64,000 bases of DNA from Bugulina stolonifera (lineage: Eukaryota; Bryozoa; Gymnolaemata; Cheilostomatida; Bugulidae), in NCBI GenBank assembly GCA_935421135.1, contig OW285187.1, forward strand, positions 24,862,429 to 24,926,428, given 5' to 3'. Of this stretch, positions 43,384 through 56,822 are shown piece by piece. A model generated the notes under the pieces. It did not search any database and was not told the DNA's origin. It worked only from the letters and a program-made list of their open reading frames with translations. The position numbers and the translations under genes are program-made. Positions within the stretch are counted from its first letter, which is position 1, and every line of letters starts with the position of its first letter.

Positions 43384-43770
43384 TTATTCACTGTGTCCGT
43401 GCATATCACGTATAGTGCGTGGCAGGAAACTGTTGTGGTAGGTACGAGTTGAGGCAGTCATTGATATAGGTTCTCCTCTTGTGGCTAAGCGGGTGGTCTT
43501 AGTGAAATTTTCTCTGTCATTTGATAATTTCATCATAGACAGGTGTCCGTGCCGGTCCTGTTCCTGCAGTATTTTTGTCAGGAGGGATAGTCTGTGGTTT
43601 CTTCTCCTTTCATGGAAATTCCGTAGTCCCAGCTCAGCTTTGGCTTCAGTCACGGTCTCTCTTCCTCTGAGGTAGCTTATAAAGTGCACAGCCCTATTTT
43701 GAACCTGTTCCAGCAATTCTATCTGGCATTTTCGTGTAGGATTCCACACACAGTCAGCGTACTCGACCAC
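43384..43770 (-). mobile_element. Relic 2: RT C-terminal fragment, opposite orientation
   Basis: A 128-codon open frame on the minus strand is homologous to relic 1: VVEYADCVWNPTRKCQIELL, RAVHFISYLRGRETV, RRRNHRLSLLTKIL and NSFLPRTIRDM. It begins at the usual EYA-VW block, so everything upstream of that point is missing. Confidence 0.78.
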
Positions 43771-44116
43771 AGGCCAAGAAGTTTTTTATACAAACAAAAC
43801 TATGTAATAGTCATAATGGTCGGTCAGGATATGTCCGGGGAGTAACTATCTGGGAACTACTACTTTCTGCCTGCTTAAACTCACACGAAAGCTCAAATGC
43901 TATACCCCAGGGGAGTAGCCCCTCACTACAACTACTGTAACCGGCAGGTGGCCACTGGCCAGGGTTAGAGGGTTGGGTGCTAGCTGGGCACTAGGTACCG
44001 CTGCAGCTTTTAGCTGGGCTGGAAAGCTGGGGCTAGAAGGCGACTGCATTGTATCCTAGCTAGGTATAAGAATTCAGAGTAGGTGTTGCTCATCCAAAAA
44101 TATATTATAAACTGCA

Positions 44117-44695
44117 ATGAATGGTGCACAGAATAACTTCTATACTACTTGGCAAGACCACACGTTAATGAGGAAAACATACATATACATTCCGACTGGC
44201 CGGCAACATTCCGATGACCGGCTGGTTAGAGCGGCCAGTATAAATATGTACATAAGAACTGTCCGCTTTATCTGCCAGCTTGGAGGTAGGGTGAATGTTG
44301 AAGAGAGAGAGAGGTATCAGAGAAGTCAGCATGCCAGTCTGTTGATGAAACTTCTCTTCAAGGAAGAGCACCACCCAGCTCTAAGTACTGTGTACGAAAA
44401 GCTCTGGGACAACCAATTGACTTTCAACACACCCCTGACAGCTCTCGGAAATAGAGGCGTCCAATGTCAGTTCTCACAAACAATAACACAGTACAGCAGC
44501 TTTCTTCTCAGAACAATCAGGGACTTGAAAATTAGTACAACCACAATCAACAATGACCATCTACAGGCAGGCAAATTTGTCGGTTCTGTTTCATTGCCTT
44601 ACGAATTAACTATATGCTGTAGACCATTTCTCTCAGTTCCCCAACAATGGTACTATGACACACTTGCCTCCCACCTCCTAAGTGGTCCAGTGTGA
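44117..44695 (+). mobile_element. Relic 3: diverged RT C-terminal fragment
   Basis: A 192-codon open frame whose middle is homologous to relics 1 and 2: TVRFICQLGGRVNVEERERY, ASLLMKLLFKEEHHPALS, ALGNRGVQCQFSQ and YSSFLLRTIRDLK. The N-terminal VW block is lost. The frame stays open for about 60 codons past the RTIRD motif. That may be chance or a shared element tail. Confidence 0.65.
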
Positions 44696-45199
44696 GGAAA
44701 CTGCTGAAAGTAATTCAGCGCCAGTAACCAGAAATATCCAATTCATTCAAAATCAATTGACTTGTTCAATGTGAAACTCGGACTTTTAATCCAAAACTTG
44801 CTTGACATGCATAATCGAACTAGAAAAAATCGATTGCAAACTAATTAAGTACAACCTTGAAATTCGCTTACTATGACACCATAGTCGCTAGAGAAGAATG
44901 GACAAGGAACGCTCTTCAAATAATGTATTACTACTGCTCCAAATGAGGCACACCTCTTCCACTACTTGTGTGGTCAGGTAGGTTCAGGCAAACAGTAAAT
45001 GAGGCAACCTTCGTTTTTGTCACAATATCTTCTTTATTTGCTTTTTGGGTAACCCTCCAATCCAATTGGCCCAACCGTAAACCTGAATCTTAGTCTATCA
45101 AAATGGTGTGCAGTACTTCATCTAAATGCTTGAAATTAAGGTGGATATCGATGAGGTAAAACAGTGACTTGGCCTACAACTACTCCACACTTGTCAAAA

Positions 45200-45570
45200 A
45201 TCCTTGCATGTCAGCCTGCTGATCAAAATTCTCTGCAAGAGGGAGAAGCATCCTGCATTCACTGGTGCAAACTAATGTCAAAGCTTTTGAATAATCAATT
45301 TGGCCTGCTCCTAACAGGCTTCTGACACACTTTAAGGCATTGAGCCACCCATGGTCTATTTGCGCCTACCGTACCCCATACCACAGCAACTGTCTACTCA
45401 GAACAATGAAGGGCCTAAGCATTGGCACTACCGCACTCAACAATGGCCATCAACAACAGAGAGGCTAATTTGCTTGTGTTTATATACATGTACATGTGTT
45501 AACTACATGTAAATATAGCAGATGACTTTCCCAAGTGTCCAAAAATGTTACTATGTGGTCTAGTGTGAAG
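45200..45570 (+). mobile_element. Relic 4: degenerate copy of relic 3
   Basis: DNA-level similarity to relic 3 runs in the same order: the segment near 45214 (TGCTGATCAAAATTCTCTGC) matches 44341 onward, 45380-45460 matches 44480-44560 (CTCAGAACAAT, GCACTACCGC, CAACAATGGCCATC) and 45540-45590 matches 44645-44710. The frame is broken by stops and shifts. Confidence 0.6.
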
Positions 45571-45924
45571 GGGTTGCTGAAGGTAATATGGATGTCATGC
45601 ACTCCCTTTGCAGTTCAACTGAAAGATTCAACAGGACGGTACTGATGATGATTGAACTCTATTTCAGCCACAATTATCTTTGGTCATCGATGTGTCGTTG
45701 TTATTGCTTCTCTTGTAGTCGAAGTGGTAGCACTCATCCTATTGAATAACAATGTATTGTTTTAAATTTATCTGTGGATGCATTCTTCCACTCGTGACTC
45801 TTCCCAGTTTAGGTCAAAACCAATTTTGTATTCCGTATTTCGAGTAATAGATTGCAATACCTAATCGAGTAGCTAGATAGTTTATTGCTATTGAGACTCG
45901 AAACACATACGTTATTATTTATAG

Positions 45925-48900
45925 ATGTCACTGTTCAAGGCCAGAGAATGGTGGGGCACAAAGATTGGTGAAAATGAAGAGTTTGATCTTGGTTGTATGG
46001 TTGTTGGGAATATAAGCAATGTAGATTCCACAGCTGCAATTGGTAAGTCATGCTGATTGCTAGTCAACATGCATGCTCCTGAATACCTCAAGGCTACTCT
46101 TTATGCTACGTTGGGATCAGTGAGCATGTGCAGTATGGTATCTACTTCAATATATAATGTTTTAGAGAGGATAGCCATAGGAAGCTATGCTGGTATAATA
46201 CGTATATATAACCCACATCATTCTGGCGAAGGTTATGCACCTGAACAGTTACTTATTGAAGAGAACCTCAACGCACCCATCTTACAACTGGCATGCGGCA
46301 AATTTATTTCGTAAGTTTGTTCATTTATAGACTTGCTGTCACAGCAGCTTACTAATTATAGTCATTACTGTGCCTATAGAATGGAGTCGATAGATTTTTG
46401 TCTTCCTGTGCATATTCCAATTAGTAATTATATTTAAGCAATTTTCTTTAAATCTGCTCAACAAACGGCCATATTTCAGAATTCAACTTTCATTTTATCC
46501 CTTTATAAATAATTGTGGTCGACTTAACATTATGCTTGCTATTACTACTAGTACTGCTGTATGTTACAGAGCAGTGACAGGCTACAGTATAGCCGTGCTC
46601 CATCCCAGGAGACTAACGGTGTATATGCTGTCTAGTACGGCAGGTGCTGTGGCTCACGGTACACAGTACAAGCTTCAACATGTCTACTCTCACAATCTAC
46701 AGAGAACTGCATACAACATGTGTCATGGCCCCTTTGGGCAAGTTCAAGGTAACTAGTAGTAGGGGATCTCATGGTACTATTAGGCCTATATTATTGTACA
46801 TGTATTTGTATACATGGTGATCTACGTGTAGAAGGATGCTTTAACACAGAGTTGAAGAACGGAATCAAGTTTTCAAATAATTTTGATCGTCATTACTGAC
46901 TATCACCATGACAGGCATACCATAAGCCCACGTGTCATGTTTATTTTTCACGTACATTGTATTTGGATTTCTTATTCAAAAAAGTTTGGATTTTCCATAA
47001 ACATTGTACTTGGAATGTATCGTATCTACTCTTTTTTTGCAGCTGGTAAATTTTACGTTGGTATGATTAGTCTAGTTTCACATAATATAGTCCATCAATA
47101 GTTGGGTGCACTATAAGAGTGAAGTAGGTTCTATATACAGTAATTGGGCTGTTTTAGTAGATTAGATTACTAACAGTAAGCATGTATAATAGGCGTATTC
47201 GGAAACTGTACTGGTTCATATAGCACTGGTCTAACTATCCGAATACAACTTGAGCGTTCAGGCGTGACTAGTGCTTGCTCTGAAGGGAAATCCCCTCGCT
47301 AAGTGAATATACTTTATATTATTATTGCCAGGCATGCCTTGCCTTGCGTTATAGCTAGCGCTCTATTATTGAATAAAATATATTGTTATTGCCGCAGATT
47401 GCTATTTATAAGCTTGCACGGTGCAATATCCGAATACGCCTAATATTGTGGTGATTTATACAACACTTCTAACCCTTGGTTGTAGAATGTAGAATATATT
47501 GGTTCAGTAGTTCTAGACCTATCATCATCAGAGGAAAATTTATTTTTTCTTCTTTGATTCTTTGATGATGATGACAGGACGGTTATTGAAATATTTGGAA
47601 ACAAATAAGTAAAATGCGTGTAGGGCTGCTTCTCATCACTAACCCCTTCAAGTAGAGATATTGTTTTGTAGTTGCAGGCAGGAAGAATAAGAACAAGAAG
47701 TCGATAAACTTGAATTTGTTATAGGCTTACCTAAAATACGAATTTACAAAGAGAGCTTACATGAATGTCTGACTGTTTATGTTTATAACACGAGTTTATC
47801 GTGTTACCATGTTATACAATGTATATTGTAGATCGTGACTTTATATGTGTGCAGTCGATGGATGGTACACTATCTGTGTTTGAACAAGAAAGTTTTTCAT
47901 TCACAAGGTTTCTACCAGAGTCTCTGTTGCCGGGTCCACTGTGTTATGTAGCCGCTACAGACAGCTTCATAACAGTGTCCTCTTCTCGCCAGATTGAGAG
48001 TTACAAGTATGTCAACATTCTGTTCGTAACTGATTACATTTGTTAGCTCATTTACCTTTTACAAATTGGTATGAAATTTACATGTAATGACATTATGCAG
48101 TATGTGGTTTTGACTATTACTATGCTTCTGCAACCTCCTGTGTTATGCATAACACATGCACACGCTTTAATTGAATTAAAATATCAAAAATGTCACATTT
48201 ACAAGTGTTTTGTTACGTAATGAATTTTAGGTACCAAGTGTTAGCAGTCGCGACAGAAACTAAAAGTAAAGAAGACGCACAGAATCTGAAGTCTGGTAAA
48301 CGTGTCACTGTGAGTATGTTAATAGATGACTAGGAATGGAGAGAAAGTCGCTATTATTCAAACAATTGAGTATTGGGTCCTGTCTATTTATTTCTTGTTC
48401 CAGACATGATATCCTTTACCCTACCCTATATTGGGGCATGTTAATGAATCAGATGATCAATTTTCACTCATTGTATTTCCATGTGGTTGTTGGTTTATAT
48501 GTAACTGTACACGTTTGGGAAAATTAACGACTTTTGAGATCTAAAAACTCGATACTCGTAGACTTTATGCTATTTACATGTGGTTTGTACATAATGATAG
48601 TCATAAGCTTTAATAATGAGCCCGCTGTAGGATATCTTCAGAAGCACAAGGAAAATTGGTAGTGCCGATGTGACGAATTCCAAGAGAATATAATTCCCTG
48701 TCATAGAGCAGACAAGTTGTGTATCTAACTGCTAACTGTGCGATGTGCAGAGCTTCTACAGTCAAGTCTCATTATCCAGACATTATTAGTTATTATATAT
48801 TTGAATTATTATTTTCAGGCCGACTGGACCCTATGCATAGGAGAGCAAGCTCTCTCCGTAGAAGTGCTCAGTGCCTCCAGTTTATCTATCCTAGTCCTTG

Positions 48901-51900
48901 GTGAGTGGAGTGTATATCTACGGTGGCTTAATCATTGGTAGTGACTCATCTCATGTACATGTACCTGTTTTATGCTGTTAGTTGTGGTGACTGTTTTATA
49001 CAAAGCACTTTCCAAGCACCTGTTACGCAGATACATGTATACCCCATGGTACTCGATAGCACCTGTTATATGCTATAAGCTTTGTTGTATACAGGTGAGA
49101 GGAGTTTATACTGTGTGACGGAGTTTGGAAAACTGAAGTTTATGAAGAAACTAGAGTATAGTCCGAGATGTATGAGAGCCAATAGACAGTCCATAGACAC
49201 AGTAAACTATATGATAGCTACACACACAAACACTCTCATGATATACTCTGATTCTGCCCTCAAGTGGGCTGCTCAGTTACATCATACACCTGTGCAAATC
49301 GATTTCTGTTCTATGAGGTACAGTATTAGTTAATGCTGCATGTATTTCTAATTAGTTTAGTTCATTGAGTACATTATGGATATACTTACTAGTTAGTTAG
49401 TAGATGTAGTAGAAGATTGGTTAAATATCCTAGTATTTGATCTTGATTCCTGCTCATAATGTTGTATTGTTATGTTGAGATAGCACCCTTGTGCTGGGGT
49501 TAGATGTTTTACATGTTCAGTGTCGTGTTACAGTTCGACACCAGGAGGCGTTGCAGCGCTGGACGAACAAGGTCACCTGAGTCTATGCTACCTGGGCACT
49601 GACCCAGCAATGATGGTCATGCCTTCTACGCAGTCCAGGGATACCAAATATGATGAATACGCAGCGGAAATACGGAAATATCAGCAAATAATACGTGAAA
49701 AGTCCGGCAACCAAGGTGTGTGTATACCATACATATTATATTAATATTAGTTGATAGACGGATATATATCTTTATATTAATCGAGCTGTTGATCCTCTAA
49801 GTTTACTCATTTGTTGATCCCAGGCTTGTTAGGAGTTGTCTCTGCATATCAGGTATAGGGTAACATTGAATAACCATATAATATCGTTTTGGAAATATTA
49901 GGAATCAGTAAGTGCTAATGCTGAAGTGAAGGTGAGACAACTTCAAATTGGTGACACGTTTCAGTTGGAGTTGATCGTTTTGCTAGAGTGGCCCCTTCAC
50001 GCATAAAGTATAAACTATATTATTTGCTCTACAATGGCTATCTGTATGTTGTAGTGTTGCTACCAAGCAAGGTACCTGAAGATGACGTGAAGATAGTCAC
50101 TACTGTATCATCATCTCTAGACTCCCCTTCAGTAAGTTCTAGTGCCCCTTCACTTCCTGCCTAAACTTATAAAAGGGGATACCATCCATGTTACTAATAC
50201 AGTGTACTCACTATCTACTTGCTATCTCTCATAACTCATACCATTGTGTAGTTGTCCCATCAATGTCTTGCTGTAAATGTTATACAGCGAGCCTTTGATG
50301 TCCAGTTTCGTAATTATGATCTCAATGAGGGAGATTTGGATAAACTAGTGAAGTTTGAGTATGGCTCTGAACTCAAACGTGTAAGTCTGCTTTCAGTGAC
50401 GTGATTGGACGGCCCAGTTTATTGGTTGAATTTGTTTGTGTTGGCCATGAATACATAATTTTATGTGTTGCTAGTGTTACATCTGCTACTGCTGCTGCTT
50501 TGTTATTGCCTGTCAACAGTCGCGCTATTTATTGACTCTCTATTGACAGCAATAACTTGATTCAAAACTTGAAATTATTGTGCATGGACTATCAGATGTT
50601 GAAGGTCGAATTTTGTAATGCTTCTAATAGTGTTAAATTTCAAAATACTTTGGATAACTGTTCTTCATTAGATACACATCATTGAAAGGAATGCATGTGC
50701 AACTGTGTATAGCATGCTCTTCATGGTAAACTACTGTTATACCACATACGAGTATACATCACTTTGACACATTGTGTTGTATTTTTCAGCAAGCAGAGGA
50801 TGTCGAATTTAATGATGATGATCCCATTCCTTCCATCTCCGTCAAGGTACGTGTGTCATCAACCATATATAAATCAACTACTGCTTCAGTAACATGGACT
50901 AAAGTACTGAAACTCTGTTTTAAGTGTCACATTCTGTAGTTAGTTATACATATGCGACATGTTTTATTTATATAGATTGAGATTAAAGTTCGGATGGCGA
51001 CATCTGATGTACGAGTGAACATATTCCTAGAGAAACCACTGGTGTCCGACCGCACAGAGTACGAGTTCCCAAGTATAAGTAAGTTTTGCTTACTACTCGT
51101 TCTTCTCTGCATACGACTTCCTTTTTTTGTGAATGTATTAGTCAAAAACATAATGCATAATAGAAAGTTCATCTATTATCCTGCAAATCCTGGGTAAATA
51201 CAGTTGAAGGCCTATTACATACATGTATATATTCCTATAAATTGTGTGTTGTAGGTGCAGGTAGTCCCGCAGTAATTCACGCACCCATATTTATGAGGTA
51301 CAATTTTTTACCTGCATCTCTAAGGGTGAAGGTCTGTGCTACTTATATCAGCTCAACGGGTTCTCCGAGGGTAACACAGAGTTTTTTCACTTTGCCCCTG
51401 AAATTGGTGGTAAAACCTGCTGCACCAATGAAGTCTGCAATGTACAAGGTTACCATAGACACCAACAAACCACCAGTAAACCTCAATGATATATTTCCAG
51501 GTAAGGATAACTGGTTAGAGATGAAGACTAGCAATAGTATTTGTTACACCTTATGTGTTATAAAATTGATCGACGCATTCAAAATACTTGTGTTGGTTGG
51601 AAACTTAGTATACCACCATTATGGACTTCCATATGTATCGCAGTGTTATACATATTAAACTAATAACTTTATAGTAATGTTTGTGAATCTTTTATATACA
51701 TATTCATCTAATACTACGAGTATATGAGTGCATTTTCCAACCTTCTCTGTCTACTTCACCTCGCATATGTTACAGATCTGCTAGGTATGAATGCTGGTGG
51801 ACAAGGAGCTGCTCTAGGCTTCCAATTCTATGGTGGACCAGTCATTACCTTATTGGCTTCAAAAACTTCACGTAAATATGTTTTCATATTATTCCTAAAC

Positions 51901-54900
51901 ACATGATTTAGTTAACAAGGTGAATTGTATCTCTATTATTACACTCTGTTGTAATGAAACTCGCTACCCTTATAGTATGACTCATTTAACTTTCTTGGGT
52001 CACAAAGTTGGTAGTAAATGAGGTGAAAAGTATTTCTGATAACACATTATTGTAAGATAGCATGTAGAAGTTATCCTCTTGACAAATTACTAATTTTTAT
52101 TCTGTTGTGAAGACAACTCCAAAGTTAATACTAACTTGACTAATTTTTAAACAGAAACCATGACAATTGTGAAAGTTTGAACTTTGTGCGTTTGGGTGTG
52201 TATGTTATATTTATATATTGTCATCTATTCTGTGTACTATACCTTGCTCTTGGTGAGATTATATTTGGAATTATGCTCTTTTTGTTTTAAAGTATGCACA
52301 AATGCACTTGCATGCTAGCTGTGTAAATATATACTGATCTAGTAATGTTCCTTATTCTTTACCACAGAGCGGTACAGGATACAGTCGGATGATTTTGCCT
52401 CCATGTGGCTCATTACCAAAGAGTTAATAGACCGATTGAAGTCTCACTTTGGACCCAACAGCAGCCTACAATGTACACACAATGGTTCTATGCCGCTGCA
52501 AGAGTTCTTTGAGTCTCTGGATGCTCATTTTGAGGTTAGAAACTAAATCATTGTGGTGGGTTGTTCTATGTTGAGTTCGATAACTATCCCAACACATTCA
52601 ATAAGTGTTTTAATTATCGTCAAGTCAAGTGAGCTCACTCTATAAGCTCAATGTATCCCTGCTTCGCCTCCAAAGGAGTAAACAGCCTAATAAGTATTTA
52701 TCTGTGGACCATATTCATTGACTTAAGCCTGACCAACAGAGGTTACGTGCTCAAAGAGGTGCCTATTTTACTTTATCGGTATTTCCTGTGTTTGTCAACC
52801 TTTAGTTTAGCTGCAGTTGATTGGCCAATCTCACAACTTTGGATCCTGTAACTGGGCATGGTTGGTGAAGTGGGAGAGGTAGACAAGTAACTATCATTGA
52901 GTGAAATATCATCTCCACTATCACTGAACAAGTTTGATGCATGTACAATGGCTCCTATTACCTTTATTTATAGTACCGGATTCACTCACTCAGGTATAAG
53001 GAGTTACTGGAACAAAAAGCCTTACAATTCAGAGCAATACAGCGTAGACTGCTGACCAGGTTTAAAGATAAAACGCCTTCACCTTTAGCCTACTTAGATA
53101 CTCTCTTAGAGGGAACCTTTAGACAGGTTAGTAGGAGCACAGTCTAGTGTATATCTACCTATAACTGATATAATAATGTGCTCAGCTTAGATTCTCTGCA
53201 GAGTAACAGGTTTCAATTTGTCTTATTGTTCAACAGACTGTTCAAAGGAGTTGTCTGTCCAAATTTACGGGTCAAAGGGATGTAGTGTAGCAGAACTTGT
53301 TGGAAGTGTTGTTATTCATAGCAATAAAGTTGTGGGTGGAGAAGTGGTATACACAGCAACCTGAGTGACATCTGGTGTACGTCACGTTGTCACTAACAGG
53401 CTATTAATAATATGCTAATGTACTAGTGCAGCTTATACACTGCCTTGCAAAACTGGGTGTTAGAATTTTGTGGTCTATCCATATTGTCGTGGGTGTATAA
53501 GTGTACAATATCAGTAGTATGCATGTGCAGTGGAGAATGTATTGCTGCGAATATCTACTCACACATGTATTATACATGTACCATGTAGAATGTATAATAA
53601 TGTTCATTGCTCATTCCACGTATTACACTGTGTATTTGTGTATGACAGTTGTTAGCTATAGCTGAGCATGCTGAAGACAACAAGAAGACTCTATATCGAG
53701 CATCTACCAATCTCAGCAGTGCTGTCCACCTCCTCAACTACCTGATAAAGCTGACCTATAACTTGTGTGACGAGGACTTCACTATCTTACAGTCTATACT
53801 CAGTCCAGATGTCGCTGACAATGGTGAACAGGTAGGGGTAATATACATATACATACTGGGCATGAGTGTACAACTACTAGCATTAGTCCGATTTCCACAT
53901 ATACAGCAGAGTTATATTCTCTTGTAAAAACTCCTTCACAAGTACCTCATTGTCATAAATATACAGATTCTGAACAGCTGTACCTTATATAATTGGGTAC
54001 ATCGTTATAGTTTTTGTGAAATAACCCCTACAAGAGTGCGCTTTGCATACAAGTATACCTACACACACTACACATTGATGTTGTAATTCCACAGCAGTAT
54101 TTGATTGACATTATATGGAAGGAAGTTATGAGTAAGACTTTCTGTTTACGTAATGCATTTCTGTGTAAGGTTCTACAGGCAAAATAATTGGCTGTAGTAG
54201 GAGAGGTAAAATTTTACATAGCATGATGCATATGATGCTTGTAACATAAATATATCTTCTTATATAGTATATACATAACCAATGTAGGTTATGCTCTCGA
54301 AGCGTTGGTGTGTTTATCATGTATGCTGGTAGGTAGGGCACTAGTACTTTGTAGTAACTCAGCCACACAATGCAGGTTTTGCTGAAATTTTCAGGATGAG
54401 ATTAAATTTGTTCCATTAGGGACAAAATTGCTTGCAGTCAACACGCTATGCTTCCATGATTTTGTTACAAACGCTACCGCTAGCTACCACCCTCACAATT
54501 TGGCAATATTGCTCGAGTTCTGCCAAAAGCTTGCCACCATGTGGCCGAACTTCTACTTGTTATTTTTACCATAACCTCTGTCCTCAACTATAATGTTGAT
54601 GTTAGCGTGTCAGTTTTATTTGTTACATTCTCCCACTATCTTGATTGTGTAGTAGAATGCTGATATTGTAGGGTTGGGAAGAAATGGTGGACACTACAAT
54701 CACACACCAGCTACGGACAACGCTGGCCAAGTCAGTCAAGGACCAGAACGTAAACATAGACATGTTGGGTGTTGGCAGTGATACTGGCAAGCTAAAGAAA
54801 CACATTGCAATATTTGTTGAGAGACTAGCTAAGGGAGCATCCCTAGGTGGCGTCCATAAACATGATACCTCAAGTAAGTGTCATGGCAATGGTAATGTGC

Positions 54901-55662
54901 ACTGCATAAAGTAACCTACATGTAGTGGGTAATAGATGTACCAATATTTTGTTGCAATACTTTACTTTTCTGAGCTGGTGCTGCAAACTTGTTATTGGGT
55001 TGATTTAATCACTCTGGTATTAATAGGGGAGAACATCAAACATACTGTTGAGATACCACTGTTTACATTGAAATTCCCTCAATAGCAAAATTAATTTGTT
55101 TAGGTAAGAAAAGCAAAGCATCTGATAAGGTTATGGACAGACGGAATATCGCTGAACCTAACAGAGAGAACAGTGTGTTAGGGGCGTCTGATACGCCCAT
55201 CGGTACTAAACTTGGTGAGAAGTTAAGTCCACGGACCGGTGGTGGACCAGTCTCAGGTTTCAAATCACTGAATGGATCTGCTCTTCCTCCATTGGATGGT
55301 TCTTCTGATACAAATATGAGAGCACAACTCCCTCCTGTCACAGGTGAGTTGGCTGGCTGCCAAGGGATGACCAACATGTTGAATATTTTACCTTTATCTT
55401 TGCACAACATGCTGCAACAGCAGGGATTACTATTACTTAAAAGCAGCAATATGCATGAAGCATATAGGTTTGCCCGTCTCTTTAGTTACGCAATTGGATT
55501 GTAATAAATTTCAAATCATTTATCATCTTTAATTACACTAATGAAGATGATCTTATAGAGACTTTTTCTGTTTTATGGTTACCAGGCGGCAAGCTAAAGC
55601 CTATAAGAGGGAGCAAGATGGAGGTTCCAGATCTAGATGAGCTGACAAACGGCAGCATTTAA
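45925..55662 (+). CDS. BBS9: BBS9 / PTHB1, BBSome subunit
   Basis: BBS9 is a core subunit of the BBSome, which moves membrane proteins in and out of cilia. Exons are 45925-46042, 46166-46310, 46570-46748, 47832-48006, 48231-48309, 48819-48900, 49095-49317, 49534-49715, 50055-50131, 50288-50380, 50790-50846, 50976-51078, 51255-51500, 51776-51871, 52368-52534, 52974-53126, 53649-53831, 54672-54873, 55104-55343 and 55586-55662. They total 2877 nt, 958 residues (human about 887). Residues 1 to about 394 form the beta-propeller: MSLFKAREWWGTKIGE, HPRRLTVYML, YSHNLQRTAYNM, SMDGTLSVFEQESF, FLPESLLPGPL and LGTDPAMM. Next come the GAE-like and platform parts (YKVTIDTNKPPVNL, ITLLASKTS) and a helical region (RAIQRRLLTRFKDKTPSPL). 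A low-complexity tail of about 100 residues follows and is not conserved. ATG follows TTTATAG, so a 5' UTR intron may exist. Confidence 0.95.
47190..47442. mobile_element. MITE-like element in BBS9 intron 3
   Basis: Perfect 14-bp terminal inverted repeats (TAGGCGTATTCGGA at 47190-47203; reverse complement at 47429-47442) enclose about 225 bp with no coding capacity. TCCGAATAC also occurs inside near 47239. The CG-containing ends stand out from the intron. The flanks are AT-rich, so a TA-type target duplication cannot be told from background. Confidence 0.6.
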
Positions 55663-56822
55663 TTAGATGACTTTAACATGATGTTGGCTGTTGTTTGCGT
55701 ATGGGTGCAAAATGGTGTGGGAAACCCCCAGAGACAGCTCAACCCAACCTTGTTCATTATACATGTGTGTGGCATGAAAAAGAATTCCAATTTTCACACA
55801 CACTGAAACATTTATGCAAAGAGAAACCGTCCAAGGAACAACATGTAAAAATCCGTCCATGAACCAAACTGCACTTAAAAGTGACTATTTTTATATTTCA
55901 TAGTGATGCACAATTTCTAAAATACGTTCACCATAATACCATTGTATTGTACAAAACAAATTTTATTCCTCTATTAGTAGTGTTGTGTAATTCAGTTTTA
56001 TTTGTACTTCATTAAATATAATATTTACCATAATATAAAAGAGAAGTATGAGAGTAACAAAGCCACCTCTGTACAGGTTATAATTTACATGAATGTTTTA
56101 GAAAAAAGTACAACTACTGGTCCGATTGATATGGTGGAGTATATGATAGTTTAGTATGTGATGAATACCATGTCAAGTCACCAAGATTCATGTAAGAGCT
56201 ATGTTCAGTGACTCACTGTGGATTGGTGTGTCTTTATGAGGGTATATAAAAGCCAAAGTAAAAAAAGGAGTGAATAACTTGCAAATTGATAAATTATTAA
56301 AGTATGAAATAGTCCATCATAACGATGGGTATAGATATTCTGGGCAACCAAGTATCATTTCAGATCCTTGCAATGCTCTAGTAATATGTGGTTCTGTGCA
56401 GGGGGAGACTGGCAACTAACAACTCTCTATCTAGTACAATCCTCAATGTCTAACATATCTGTATGATTGTAGCATAAAGAACTAGGTTGTCAATTTATTG
56501 CAGCACCAACTTTCCCAGCTTCCACAGGGTAGACACAAGTCATGATATTACATCTTGAAATATGTTTGGCGCTCTGGCTCAAAATAAACCTTTCTTGTTT
56601 TTCTTCAATGTTCTACAAATTATACAGAACGAATTACAACTTTGAAGTTGATAAAGGAAAGTACACAAACTGTGCTATGCTGAATATCTCAAGATCCAAA
56701 GGGATTATACCATTGATAGCAGTGTTATCATGTAACATATAGTTAGAGTGCTACTGATTTGCATGGATACCATCGTTAAAAGATAACTCAGTATTATTGC
56801 TACACAGGTAGTTACTATAATG
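55663..56822. other. Convergent 3' region between BBS9 and the septin gene
   Basis: No independent gene is seen. It should hold the 3' UTRs of both genes. A further 3' septin exon could lie here if the last septin exon is spliced after NKPDEY rather than read through to the stop at 56823. Confidence 0.55.

Larger units (their letters stand above)
41928..45924. other. Intergenic region between ERp44 and BBS9, rich in retroelement relics
   Basis: ERp44 and BBS9 are transcribed away from each other across this 4-kb region. Besides four related reverse-transcriptase fragments listed separately, a 114-codon open frame at 41951-42295 (minus) overlaps the likely ERp44 5' UTR and has no recognisable relatives. 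No independent gene is called. Confidence 0.6.

Noticed and set aside
49902..49931. Possible small BBS9 exon between AG and GTGAGA
   Set aside because: It lacks the right phase: joining it to the exon ending at 49715 gives a stop. Joining 49715 directly to 50055 keeps the frame and fits the family.
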